Shown here: in pieces, positions 33,095-43,560 of the stretch
Layout of the letters: each line of letters starts with the position of its first letter
Position numbering within the stretch: the stretch's first letter is position 1
Source of the DNA: Adiantum capillus-veneris
Lineage: Eukaryota; Streptophyta; Polypodiopsida; Polypodiales; Pteridaceae
DNA: 64,000 nucleotides
Assembly (NCBI GenBank): GCA_014529385.2
Contig: CM043947.1
Span: 130,711,891 to 130,775,890 of the forward strand
Direction: 5' to 3'
Notes under the pieces: generated by a model
Seen by the model: the letters and a program-made list of their open reading frames with translations, nothing else
Told to the model about the DNA's origin: nothing
Database searches by the model: none
Position numbers and translations under genes: made by a program

Positions 33095-33713
33095 CCGGTT
33101 AGGACATATGTCCAAGAAGGGAATGGAAATCTTGCCTGGCTTTTCATTTAATGATTTTGAATTCTGTGAACATTGTCTGTATGGTAAGCAAACACAGCAG
33201 CCACATAAGCATAGAAGCAGTAGAAGAGATACACAATTGGCACTTGTTCATAGTGATTTGTGTGGACCTATGCCTAACCTATCTCTAGGGGGAGCTTCTT
33301 ACTTTATGACATTTATAGATGATTACTCGAGGAAAGTATGGGTTTACTTTCTCAAGCACAAGGATGAAGCGTTTAGTGTTTTCAAAACGTTTGTGACACT
33401 TGTGGAGAATCAGAGTGGCAAGAAGCTTAAATGCTTACGCACTGACAATGGTGGAGAGTATGTTTCAAAGGCCTTTCAGGACTTTTGTGAGTCAAAAGGT
33501 ATAAAACGTGAACTTACTGATCCTTACAATCCTCCTCAAAATGGTGTTGCGGAGAGGATGAATAGGACCATACAAGAGAAGGTCAGAAGTATGTTGTCTA
33601 ATGCACAGCTGCCAAATGGGTTTTGGGCCGAAGCTGTATCAACAGCTGTTCATCCTGTAAATAGATCTCCTAGCAAGGTTTTGCAGAAGGATTCAGTGCC
33701 AGAGATGGTATAG
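33084..33713 (+). pseudogene. Copia-2 integrase
   Basis: Resumes in another frame with WHSRLGHMSKKGMEIL. An 18-bp in-frame deletion removes six residues before PGFSFNDF. The HHCC finger (CEHC) and the core acidic residues (HSDLCGPM, LRTDNGGEY, NGVAERMNR) are present. It ends at TAG 33711-33713 where the sisters have TGG. Confidence 0.85.
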
Positions 33714-33722
33714 TCAGGCAAA

Positions 33723-35714
33723 ATGCCCTCATACAAGCATCTCAGGGTCTTTGGTTGTGAGGCATATACTCACGTTCCAAAGGAATTTAGGAACAAACTT
33801 GACCCAAAGAGTAGAAAGTGCATTTTTCTAGGCTATGGTAATTCTGGTGAGATGGGGTACAGACTTTGGGATCCCGAATCCAGAAAGGTTGTCCGTAGCA
33901 ATGATGTTCACTTTAATGAATCCAAATATCATTCTAAACCAGAGAGGGTTGAGGAGATTAGAAGAGTTGTCTTCCAAGAAGATGGACCTGCACGTGCAAG
34001 ACAAAATGTTAGGCCTCAAGAGGAGCAAGGACAGGATAGAGTGGAACCACAGGTTGTGGCTGAGCCTGAGCCACCTATTGTGCATAGATCTGGACGTCTC
34101 ACGCGACCACCTGATAGGTTTGTTCCATCTATGAACTATGTCATGTTGACTGATTGCAATGAGCCTTCATGTTACAAGGAAGCAGTGCAAATGAAGGACT
34201 CCGGGAATTGGCAATTGGCCATGCAGTCAGAGATGACAGCTCTGCATAAAAACAAGACATGGAAGCTAGTTAAATTACCACAGGGCAAAAAGGCTCTACC
34301 TTGTAAATGGGTTTACAGGTATAAGATCACCGCTCATGATAGTCAGCCAAAGTACAAAGCAAGGCTTGTTGCCAAGGGCTTTAAGCAAGAACAAGGCATT
34401 GACTTTGATGAAGTCTTCTCTCCGGTGGTCAAGATGACTACATTGAGATGCTTTCTTGCATTGGTTGCCATATTAGATTGTGTGTTGCACCAAATGGATG
34501 TCAAGACAGCGTTCTTGCATGGTGATTTAGATGTGGAAATTTACATGCAACAGCCAGAAGGGTTTGTTGAGAAAGGCAAGGAAGATTGGGTATGCCAGTT
34601 GTTAAAGAGTCTTTATGGCTTAAAACAATCACCGAGGGCATGGTACCATAAATTCCACAAGTTTATGCTTTCTCAAGGCTACAAACGAAGTGAGTTCGAT
34701 CACTGTCTATATACAACGAAGGCTAAGGCTGGTAGTTGGCTGATCCTTATTTTGTATGTGGATGACATGTTGATTGTTGGCAAGCACTTGGAAGAAATTT
34801 CAGCTTTGAAGTCAAAGATGGCAAAATCGTTTGACATGAAAGACATGGGTGAGGCAAGTCATATACTTGGTATGCGCATTGAGAGAGACAGATCAAAGAA
34901 GTTGATTTGGTTATCTCAAACAGAGTATATTGACAAGGTTTTGCAACGTTTCAATATGGAGAAGGGAAAGGCATTGAGTGTTCCATTGCCACCATATGTG
35001 AAACTTAGCAAACAAGATTGTCCTGTGTCTGAGGAAGAACAGGCTGAAATGGATAAGATTCCATATGCGTCTGCAGTGGGTAGTTTGATGTATGCAATGA
35101 TTGCTACTCGCCCAGACATTGCATTTGCAGTGGGAGTAGTAAGTCGATACATGTCAAACCCAGGCAAGAAACATTGGGAGGCAGTGAAAGGAATATTTAG
35201 ATACCTGAAAGCTACAAAGAGTATGCGTATATGCTATGGGAGTCAGGAGCTAAGTGTAAAGGGTTTTACAGACTCAGATTATGCAGGTGACTTAGACAAC
35301 CGAAGGTCTACGTCAGGGTATGTCTTTACATTGGCTGGTGGAGCAGTATCATGGCGTTCTAGATTACAAGATTATGTCACTCAGTCTACTACAGAGGCTG
35401 AATATGTTGCAGCATCAGAGGCATGCAAAGAATCAATTTGGCTTAATCGACTAGTAACAGATTTGGGAATCAAAGAAGAGATGCCTGTGTTATATTGTGA
35501 TAGTCAAAGTGCTATACAATTGGCTCGCAATCCAGTTTATCACTCAAAGACAAAGCATGTGGATGTGAAGTATCATTTCATCAGGGAAATGCTCGAGGAT
35601 AAGCAACTTCAGCTTGTCAAAGTTCACACCACAGAAAATCCTGCTGATCTACTTACAAAAGGACTTCCCTTAGAGAGCTTTGCGCATTTTCGCAAGCAGT
35701 TAGGTGTAGGGTAG
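33723..35714 (+). CDS. Copia-2 integrase C-terminus, reverse transcriptase and RNase H
   Basis: A 663-codon open frame in the same phase as the integrase. It carries the integrase end (SYKHLRVFGCEAYTHVP), RT blocks (WKLVKLPQGKKALPCKWVYR, MDVKTAFLHGDLDVEIYMQQ), the catalytic YVDD at 34755-34766, and RNase H motifs (TDSDYAGDLDNRRSTSGY, YCDSQSAIQL). Nothing in it looks broken. Confidence 0.9.
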   Translation: MPSYKHLRVFGCEAYTHVPKEFRNKLDPKSRKCIFLGYGNSGEMGYRLWDPESRKVVRSNDVHFNESKYHSKPERVEEIRRVVFQEDGPARARQNVRPQEEQGQDRVEPQVVAEPEPPIVHRSGRLTRPPDRFVPSMNYVMLTDCNEPSCYKEAVQMKDSGNWQLAMQSEMTALHKNKTWKLVKLPQGKKALPCKWVYRYKITAHDSQPKYKARLVAKGFKQEQGIDFDEVFSPVVKMTTLRCFLALVAILDCVLHQMDVKTAFLHGDLDVEIYMQQPEGFVEKGKEDWVCQLLKSLYGLKQSPRAWYHKFHKFMLSQGYKRSEFDHCLYTTKAKAGSWLILILYVDDMLIVGKHLEEISALKSKMAKSFDMKDMGEASHILGMRIERDRSKKLIWLSQTEYIDKVLQRFNMEKGKALSVPLPPYVKLSKQDCPVSEEEQAEMDKIPYASAVGSLMYAMIATRPDIAFAVGVVSRYMSNPGKKHWEAVKGIFRYLKATKSMRICYGSQELSVKGFTDSDYAGDLDNRRSTSGYVFTLAGGAVSWRSRLQDYVTQSTTEAEYVAASEACKESIWLNRLVTDLGIKEEMPVLYCDSQSAIQLARNPVYHSKTKHVDVKYHFIREMLEDKQLQLVKVHTTENPADLLTKGLPLESFAHFRKQLGVG

Positions 35715-35803
35715 TACATCACTTCTCTACATCTCTTGTATATTAGCTTGTATAGTAGCTTCTCTCACACTTAAAGTACCACATTGGACTTTAAGTGGGA
35801 GGT

Positions 35804-35997
35804 TGTTGGGGTATAAAGCCCAATGTGGTCGCCCAGGTAAGTGGGCGGGCCGCCAGGTATGTACACATATTCTTTTGTAAAAACCTAATAAGAACTCACT
35901 ATGCTCTACACATTACAGTAGAGCGAGTTCACCATATCGTCGTGCTCTTCTTCTCGCACTCTCTCTCTCGCGTCGCAGTTCCGCTTGTACTCCTTCA
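35804..35997 (+). repeat. Copia-2 3' LTR
   Basis: 194 bp, ends CTCCTTCA, followed by TAGAC. Contains an extra CT in the CTCTCT stretch and two substitutions relative to the 5' LTR. Confidence 0.95.
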
Positions 35998-36002
35998 TAG
36001 AC

Positions 36003-36482
36003 CTTTACCTCGTCTCTTCTTTCCCAAACTGAGCTTCCCCTATTGTGGAGCCCAAGTGCATCTGCTATGATTTGAGGTGTGATCAAAGTTTCTGTATTCT
36101 GGCCATCCAAGGCTGTGATCACTGCCTTGCCATCTTTTTGAATTGAGCTAACTAGCTCATATACTCTCTGAACATCCACAGTACCTGTTGTTGGTGTTGT
36201 GTAGAAGTTGTGGAGGTCCGCTCTTTCTAGTTGGTGGAGGGTTTCTTCTCGGTTTGCCATTTCTACCATCTCCCGTGGATTCATTGGGATATCCACTATG
36301 TTGCCTTGTGGTTCTTTGAAAGTGCCCTGATATACCGCAACTCCTTCTTTTTCTAATGTGGCCTCGTCTACCTAGGCCTTAGCTAGCTTGAGTGTCTCCT
36401 CTAGCAGTGTATAGGGTTCATTGGCCGCAAGAATGTCTTTTATGGACATCCTCTTCTTCTTTGTTGGTGATTTACTGGACTC
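36003..36482 (-). pseudogene. Family X N-terminus (right of copia-2)
   Basis: ATG at 36482 gives MESSKSPTKKKRMSIKDILA, basic and possibly a nuclear signal, preceded by an acceptor-like TTTTGCAG (ends about 36489), so an upstream exon is possible. One TAG lies near 36376. The frame then runs through TPTTGTVDVQRVYELVSSIQ and LITPQIIADALGLHNRGSSV until the copia-2 insertion at 36002. No catalytic motif is recognised. Confidence 0.5.
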
Positions 36483-36643
36483 CATAGATCCTGCAAAACA
36501 CTTCAAATGAGAAAGCTATCTAACCCTGCATTTCCTCAGTTTTTATCTGTCCAAATGACTTTTAAATTGAAAAACAGCCTAACTAGGGTCTAAAGGTGCA
36601 GTGCACATGGTGATGATTGCTTTTGGGTGCAATTGATGTTGTG

Positions 36644-36667
36644 AGACATTATACGCATATAATGTCT
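36644..36667. repeat. First palindromic core of the 280-bp array
   Basis: AGACATTATACG followed by CATATAATGTCT, nearly its reverse complement. Its distance to the next core at 47088 is 284 bp once the chromovirus and one target copy are removed. Confidence 0.75.
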
Positions 36668-37110
36668 AAGTGCTCAAAATAGAATGATATTTCACATGTG
36701 CACAACACTCATCATGTACTTCATGAATATATGTTTGGATTTCAATTTGGATGTCATTTGGGCAAGCTGTGACCACTAAAAATCCCTGCAAGCTTGAAAC
36801 TGAATTTTGGCTTAGCTTTGAGTATATGAGGCCTAAATGGGATGAAATGATGTCATTAAATATCTAATATCTAACCAACCCAAATGATTTCTTCATATTA
36901 AACTGATCATTTAATATGGGATAATAAACAGGAACAAGGGTTAGAATATACACATGTGCTTACGGATCTATCTCAACACGGGGCCAATGGTAAAGGGGCA
37001 TAAATGAGAGATGGTCTGTCAAAGAGCAAGGTTAACTAATGAAGCTTAAAAGACCTTAGGGTTAGCTTCATTAAAGACCTCCAATGGTTAGTGTTAAAAG
37101 TCCTTTGACC

Positions 37111-37227
37111 TTAAGCAAGCTAGGGTTGTGCTTGAGGTGGGAGCCTTAAGCAAGCTAGGGTTGTGCTTGAGGTGGGAACCCGACCTAAACTTAAGCAAGC
37201 TAGGGTTATGCTTGAGGTGGGAACTCC
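37111..37227 (+). repeat. LTR-internal tandem repeat, three units
   Basis: Units AAGCAAGCTAGGGTTGTGCT followed by TGAGGTGGGA. The 3' LTR has four units at 45638-45799. Confidence 0.85.
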
Positions 37228-37720
37228 ACCTAAGGTGCTTGTCATGCTTGATGACTAAGGTACTTGAGGTACTTGTCACATTTAATGAGGAAGTTGCTTG
37301 AGAAGCTTCCTATGCATGGGGGGTAATATGCTTGAGTGAAAAAGAGAACCTACACACTTAATGAGAAAGTTGCTTGAGAGACTTCCTATGCATAAAAATC
37401 TCAAAGTCAGGGGAATTCTAAAAGAGCACATGGGACACATGTCAAACTCTCACTAAGCTTAAACACATGGTGTGCTTGAATGCTATTGGTTGGGCTAAAG
37501 AGGGGTCCAATGAGCTTCTACTTCCATCCAACAAATATCTAGATATTTTCAAGCTCTCTCTCTCTCTCTCTAAGGGGTAAGGAGGACACTTGTCAAAAGA
37601 CTACCCATGTACTTGACTGCATGCTACATGTGATCGGCTAGGGGAAGAGGGGTCCAATGAGCTTGCAGCATGTATAAATTTTGTCCAAAGCAAGGAAGGG
37701 GGGTGCTAGGGGAATATACT

Positions 37721-37721
<1 letters not shown>

Positions 37722-37760
<39 letters not shown>
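37722..37760. repeat. (CA)n in the chromovirus 5' LTR
   Basis: 39 bp; the homologous tract in the 3' LTR (46292-46310) is 19 bp, so it changed length after insertion. Confidence 0.95.
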
Positions 37761-37762
<2 letters not shown>

Positions 37763-39114
37763 ATTTCCAAGGCCATTCTCACTTGGTGAAAGTTGAGGGA
37801 CACTACCTCCTTCTCCAAGCTTGTGAGAGTAAAAGCCTACACCAACACTCTTGGCTATGGAATGCAAATCCAACCAAGAGTCATGCTTCAATGCTTAAGC
37901 TTGCCATCTTCTCCATATTCATTACTATGCTATTCTGTATGCTAGCAAGAAGAGTAATGATAAATGAGGAACTATTTATTTCTCCTATGGAATGTTTCTT
38001 CTTCCTCTTCCCTATCCTCATTCCCCACTAGCTCTCTCCACCTTCGAAGGTGTTTGAGGCCTTGGGATTGAGGCTTAGAATAGTTAATGCTTTCTACAAG
38101 TTTATCTTATGCTTGTGATGCATGAAGCTTTCCATCTTCATTGCATCACGTAGGTCACAAGGAGCACAAAGATTGTATTGTACCAAGTCTCTCTTGATGG
38201 GAGAAACTATAATATAAATGCCTATTGGAGGGGGGACCGGCTCCATATGAATCCGGTCCCCAACTATTTTCATGTTCTCTAAAATCTCTCTCTCTTGCAA
38301 AAGTATTGTTCATGCCAAGTTAACTAAGTACTATGTTTATGTTGCTACCGTCAATTAAGTTCATCCGCTATGCTCACAAAGTAATCTCTCAAAAGTGCTT
38401 CACCTAATTTCCTAATTCCACTACTCTCAAAGTTCATAGGCCATATTGTTAAGTATGGAGCCTGATTTACCCTTGTAATTTTCTGTGGTAAAAGCGCACA
38501 TTTGTAAGGCCCCCATTATGAGGAGAAGCCATCGTGCGTGAAGCAAAATCACTCGTCGAAAACCAAAATTTTCACGGCCAAAAATCAGGGGCAACTTTAG
38601 TTTCCGCCCCCGAGACTTTCTTTTTCCCTCGCCGGAATATTCCTTTTCGTCGGAATATTATGGTCCGACGGCGGCCGGAAAGTGGTCGGAAAACAACCGT
38701 CGGTTGGCCGGTGGTGGCCGGTAGTCAATGGCCGATGGCCGGTGGTCCAAAGTCAATGGCCGATGGGCCGGTGGCCAAATTCAAAAGCGGACTTGTCTTC
38801 TCAAGGACGGCCACACATGGGCGGATTGAAGGGTCTGATTTGGACTTATCTACACAAGGGCGACTACACATGGCTGCCTCTCATGAGAAAGGGAAACCCT
38901 TTTGGCCTATAAAAGGAGGCCATTTCTACACACATTGCATGGTGTGAAGTTGATGCAACAAGGTGAGTGTGAGGTGGTCAGAGTGAAGCAAGGCGGGAGC
39001 TCCATTAAGGGTATAATCCCTTTGTAAACTACTTCTTGTTTTGAAGTACTAAAGCCATTGAGTGGCTGCTTTCCCGTGGACGTAGCCCACATTGGGTGAA
39101 CCACGTATATCGTG

Positions 39115-39118
<4 letters not shown>

Positions 39119-39182
<64 letters not shown>
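39119..39182. repeat. (CT)n in the copia-4 5' LTR
   Basis: 64 bp; the matching tract in the 3' LTR is at 40122-40191. Confidence 0.95.
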
Positions 39183-39185
<3 letters not shown>

Positions 39186-39242
39186 CTATAATCTCGTGTA
39201 TGTAAATATGTCTCTCTCCATTAAGTAATCTACTCAGCCTTT

Positions 39243-39419
39243 CATTCAAGGACAAAGCACATTGAGGTGAGATATCACTTCATACGCACTCTTTTGGAAG
39301 AGAGACAGCTAAAGCTAGGAAAGGTGCATACAAGTGAAAATCCTGCAGACATGTTTACAAAGGTGGTCAACAACGAGAAGTTGAGCTTTTGCTCATCTTC
39401 AATCGGCATTCAAAAATAA
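39243..39419 (+). pseudogene. Copia-4 RNase H C-terminus
   Basis: 59 codons including the stop: HSRTKHIEVRYHFIRTLLEE, then KVHTSENPADMFTKVV, the conserved end of copia pol. Everything upstream of it is deleted. Confidence 0.85.
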
Positions 39420-39479
39420 GAAGCCAGAATGGAAAGCAATCACAAGTTTGGTTTGGAGATCAGTCTCCAAGTGGGAGAT

Positions 39480-40117
39480 TGTTAAGTATGGAGCCTGATT
39501 TACCCTTGTAATTTTCTGTGGTAAAAGCGCACATTTGTAAGGCCCCCATTATGAGGAGAAGCCATCGTGCGTGAAGGAAAATCACTTGTCGGAAACCAAA
39601 ATTTTCACGGCCAAAAATCAAGGGCAACTTTAGGGGCCGCCTCCGAGACTTTTTATTTCCCTCGTCGGAATATTATGGCCGGACGGAGGTCGGAAAGTGG
39701 TCGAAAAACAACCGTCGGTTGGCCGGTGACCGGTAGTCAATGGCCGATGGCCGGTGGTCCGAAGTCAATGGCCGGTGGCCAAATTCAAAAGCGGACTTGT
39801 CTTCTCAAGGGCGGCCACACATAGGCGGATTGAAGGGTTCGATTTGGACTTATTACACAAGGGCGGCTACACATGGCTGCCTCTCATGAGAGAGGGCAGC
39901 CCTTTTGGCCTATAAAAGGAGGCCATTTCTACACACATTTCATAGTGTGAAGTTGATGCAACAAGGTGAGTGTGAGGTGGTCAGAGTGAAGTAAGGCGGG
40001 AGCTCCATTAAGGGTATAATCCCTTTGTAAACTACTTCTTGTTTTGAAGTACTAAAGCCATTGAGTGGCTGCTTTCCCATGGACGTAGCCCACATTGAGT
40101 GAACCACGTATATCGTG

Positions 40118-40194
<77 letters not shown>

Positions 40195-40273
40195 ATCTCG
40201 TGTATGTAAATATGTCTCTCTCCATTAAGTAAACTACTCAATTATCTATTTAGCTACATCTTATTTCCTAACA
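39480..40273 (+). repeat. Copia-4 3' LTR
   Basis: 794 bp; contains TATAAAAGGAGG near 39912, a likely promoter, and the CT tract 40122-40191. Followed directly by CCATA. Confidence 0.9.
40122..40191. repeat. (CT)n in the copia-4 3' LTR
   Basis: 70 bp. Confidence 0.95.
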
Positions 40274-40288
40274 CCATACCCATTACAT

Positions 40289-40300
40289 TGGTATCAGAGC
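40289..40300 (+). promoter_or_regulatory. Chromovirus primer-binding site (initiator tRNA-Met)
   Basis: TGGTATCAGAGC one base after the resumed 5' LTR end (CCCATTACA). Confidence 0.9.
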
Positions 40301-40703
40301 ATTTGGTTTCTCTTTTCTTGCTTAAGAAGAGAGGTCCTTAAGTAGCCTATTAATGGTTGTTTTTGTTAATTATATTAGGGTATGTGGGACTGGGATTTAT
40401 TATTGGTTTTGTTAAGCCCACTATGTGGGAAATGGTGCACACCTCTCGGGAGCTTTGTTCTTAATAATGGAATCTTTTTAGACTTGCCTACGGCTTTACC
40501 ATTATTGATCCATAAGAAGTCCGAAAGGAGCTATCCCTCGACAACTTCGCTATGTTAGACTCACTCCACTACTCTTTATAATTAACCAATTCAAGCCGTG
40601 GGTGTAGATACTTAAGTGCCTATTTTCAAAGGCTAAGAGGAGTAGCAACTAAGGTTTTGAATTGCCAAAGCATGCACTAAGTAAACACATAAGTTTAATT
40701 AAC

Positions 40704-41027
40704 ATGGCTGACAATAACCAAGAGAGTAGAATGAACATTGATAGCTTTGATTTTGCACATGAAGGTGCTAATGATGATGCCTCCATGTTTGTTAATTATT
40801 TTGTCACTAGGTTGCAACAAGCTATGGGCAACCTCGCTTTGCAAGCCAAAGTTACTCAACGACTTTGTGCTTATGGGGTTTTCTTTCCTCTCCAAGGCGA
40901 GAGAGAGCTAAGGAGGCCTCTTGATGAGACACCCAAAAGAAGACTCTCTCCCATACAAGAGGAGGAATCCAAAGATCAAGAAAGTAATAAATTCTTCAAT
41001 TCCTCCGAAGATGTGGCCACGGACTAA
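40704..41027 (+). CDS. Chromovirus gag N-terminal fragment
   Basis: ATG at 40704 starts MADNNQESRMNIDSFDFAHE; 107 residues to a TAA. It includes a helix (FVNYFVTRLQQAMGNLALQA) and an acidic end. The frame is open but far shorter than a gag protein, and the capsid continues downstream in other frames. Confidence 0.5.
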   Translation: MADNNQESRMNIDSFDFAHEGANDDASMFVNYFVTRLQQAMGNLALQAKVTQRLCAYGVFFPLQGERELRRPLDETPKRRLSPIQEEESKDQESNKFFNSSEDVATD

Positions 41028-41269
41028 ATGATTTTCAACTCCTCCCAAGAGGAAACGGTTAACCCATAGTCCTTTTCCTCGTCACTTCAAAAAGGAAGAG
41101 AGGAAACAAAGGAGGAAAAGGGCAAGAAAGAGGTCACCCTCTTCTCCTTCTTCTTCACCTTCCTCCTCTACCGATGAAAGCTATGGCTATTCTCCTAGAG
41201 AATATAAGTGGGGAGGAGATCACAAATCTTACCCTGTATGGCGAAGGTCCCAAAATCTCAAGAAGCTCA

Positions 41270-42003
41270 AAGGGGGAGGAAAGAGTATCTCTTTTCTCAC
41301 CTATGATGGCACCTTTGGTGCTACTGACAAAGTATTGGCCTTCATCCAGCAATTTGATGGGCCTTTGGAGATGAGGGCTTCACAGAGTCCTCCAAGCTAT
41401 GCCATGTAGCTATGCACTTCCAAAAATCAGCTCGTCAATGGTGGGCTAGCCTTCGTGGCAACGGCGAAGCCCCAAAGACATGGAAAACTCTACGAGTCCC
41501 CATCATGAAGCAATTCCTTGCAAGTGATGCAAAGGACAAAGTGCTTACCAAATGGTGAAGTTTAAAGCTTCTCTCTCATGAGTCTATCCACAAATATGTG
41601 TACAAGTTTTGGGATTTACATCTCAAGGCTACTATCTTTCAAAAGATAGACTTTGCCGAGCAAAAGCAACAATTCTGTGGAGATGGCCGAGTATGTCAAC
41701 TCTCAATGGCCTGGTTCTGTCATTGAAGTCATCCACCACACCATGGTTGCTTTGCGCATCAGTTTCCAACAAGGGGCTAGATGGAATGTCAGGCCCATGG
41801 AAAATAAAGACAAAAGTGATGCCAAGAGGAAAAACAATGCCCAAAATTCTTACCAAGGCTATTCCAACAACAACAACAATCGATCCAAGGAGAAGGGAGT
41901 TTACAAAGGTAAATATAAACTCTCTCCTAAAGAGCTAAAAGCTTTTAGTAAGGACCACAAATGTTTTAAGTGTGGGGAGCAAGCCCATTGTTATCATCCT
42001 TGC
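41270..42003 (+). pseudogene. Chromovirus gag capsid and zinc knuckle
   Basis: Across several frames: FLTYDGTFGATDKVLAFIQQ, HFQKSARQWWASLRGNG (the capsid W-W motif of gypsy gag), TWKTLRVPIMKQF, then the knuckle CFKCGEQAHCYHPC at 41962-42003 (C-x2-C-x4-H-x4-C). Frameshifts lie near 41370, 41550 and 41650. Confidence 0.75.
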
Positions 42004-42434
42004 CCAATAGAATTGCCCGTAATGAGACTCCTAGAGTCTCTATGTTTGAAGCTCCAAAAGAGGATGCTCATTGTATTTTGTTTAACCCTAGTTCAACTCA
42101 CAACTTCATATCCACGGAGTTGACCACTAAGCTAGGCATACAAGCCCACAAGATAGGAGATGCATTGAAAGCCAATGGAGTTATCAAGGGACAAGACGTC
42201 TCAGTTACTTCTTTCCTTGGAAAATTATGGTTTCATTTTGCCCAAAGCTATGTGGACAAAGAGGATTTCTTCATCTCCCCTCTTAAACATGAGAATGTTA
42301 TCGTTGGGGCACCATGGTTTAACTGCATGGCTTCCAACATGACGTTCCTTGAAAGGAGAATCTTCTTCACCTACAGGGAAAAGAGCATGTACATAGATGC
42401 TAATGAGTTGGGGAACACCATATCCCTACAATAA
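42004..42434 (+). pseudogene. Chromovirus protease
   Basis: The frame carries LFNPSSTHNFISTELTTKLG, matching the usual D-S-G-S/A-T-H-N-F-I block but with N-P-S where the catalytic D-S-G belongs, so the site is dead. The second half (HENVIVGAPWFNCMASNMTF) corresponds to the usual D/N-V-I-L-G-x-x-W-L block. Confidence 0.7.
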
Positions 42435-43560
42435 AGGGAATCAAGAGGAATTAGAGTTGTCTAATTTCCTAAATGGATTCCAAGATGTTTTCATTGATGA
42501 CATCCCTAGTGAGCTATCTCTAAAGATGGGGGATGATGACCATGCAATTGAGCTCCTATCAAGAATCTCACCGCCTAATAAGCCTCCTTATCGAGTTTCA
42601 CAAGATCAACAAGAGGAAATCATGGGGCAAGTGCATGAATTGGTGAAAAAAAAAAGGGATGTTGAGGTCTAGCTCCTCTCCGTTTTTTTCACCATTGCTT
42701 TTAGTGCAAAAGAAAGACGACACATATCACATGTGTGTTGACTATAGAGCACTAAATAAGATCACTATCAAAAATAGATTTTTTGTGCCGCGGGTAGAAG
42801 ATCTATTTGATAGTTTACAAGTTTTGGCCTGACAAATGCTCCAGACGCACTCAAACTCATGATGGACAAAAATCTTCAAGCCATCCAAATTCTCTTGAAG
42901 AGTACAAGTGACACCTCCAGGTAACCTTTCAAGTTGTGAGAGAGAATAAGCTTCTCATTAATCAAAAGAAAAGTGAATTTCTCCTACAAGAGATTCAATA
43001 TTTAGGTCACATTATCTCTAATGATGGCACCCATATGGATCCAACAAAGTTAGAGATCCAAGGAATCTACATGAGGTACGAAGCTTCATAGGTATGTGTG
43101 CATACTATAGATGCTTCATAGAAAAATTCTCGCTAATAGCAGGCCCATTACATGACTTACCAAAAAGAAATGCTAAGTATTCATGGACTGCAAAAGTGTA
43201 AGAAGCTTTTGAGAATCTTACCTCTCAACATGTGCTCACACTATTAGATCCCTCAAAGCCCTTTGAGGTCCAATGTCATGCTTGTGGTAATTGCCTTGGA
43301 GATATTTAGATTCAAGAAGGGCATGCCATAGCATATGAGAGTCAAAGAATCAACTTCGATAAGTGAATATTGGGCAAATACAAAAAAGAGCTACTAGCTA
43401 TTCTATATGTCCTAAACACGTGGAAACACTGTCTCTTGGGGACTCCATTCATCCTACGAATGGATCACAAAACCTCAAGAACTTCATGACGCAAACCAAG
43501 CTCTCCAACAAACAAATGAGGTGAGAAAATTTTCTTTTTCAATCTAAATTTCATGTTGCT
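42435..43560 (+). pseudogene. Chromovirus RT and RNase H remnants
   Basis: Blocks in order, in shifting frames: LNGFQDVFIDDIPSELS, LVQKKDDTYHMCVDYRALNK, FGLTNAPDALKLMMDKNLQA, YLGHIISNDGTHMDPTKLE, EVRSFIGMCAYYRCFIEKFS, HAIAYESQRINFDK. The sequence between the VDYRALN and LTNAP blocks is shortened, and the YxDD block expected after NLQA is missing. Enzymatic activity is impossible. Confidence 0.75.

Larger units (their letters stand above)
30462..35997 (+). mobile_element. Copia-2: Ty1/copia retrotransposon inserted in family X
   Basis: Flanked by TAGAC (30457-30461 and 35998-36002). 5' LTR 30462-30653 (192 bp), primer site 30656-30667, leader to 31753, gag-pol 31754-35714, PPT, 3' LTR 35804-35997 (194 bp: one extra CT). 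LTRs differ by two substitutions plus the CT indel, so insertion is recent. The protease, RT and RNase H motifs are intact. The breaks are a 2-bp deletion near 33069 and a TAG at 33711-33713 in integrase. It is the least damaged of the three sister copies. Confidence 0.95.
36851..38445 (+). repeat. 5' LTR of the chromovirus (major part)
   Basis: Matches the 3' LTR (45375-47005) along its length, starting TGTCATTAAATATC. It contains a 33-bp-type tandem repeat (37111-37227, three units of TTAAGCAAGCTAGGGTTGTG and following), a CT run and a CA microsatellite (37722-37760). The last nine bases lie beyond copia-4 at 40279-40287. Confidence 0.9.
38447..40273 (+). mobile_element. Copia-4: internally deleted copia nested in the chromovirus LTR
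   Basis: Two long LTR copies (38447-39236, lacking its last part; 39480-40273, 794 bp) start TGTTAAGTATGG; the right copy ends CTAACA. CCATA flanks both sides (38441-38445 and 40274-40278), with one ambiguous T at the left edge. Between the LTRs only 243 bp of internal sequence remains: the end of RNase H and a PPT (AAGTGGGAGA). The deletion runs from inside the 5' LTR into pol. It belongs to a different copia family from copia-1/2/3. Confidence 0.85.
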
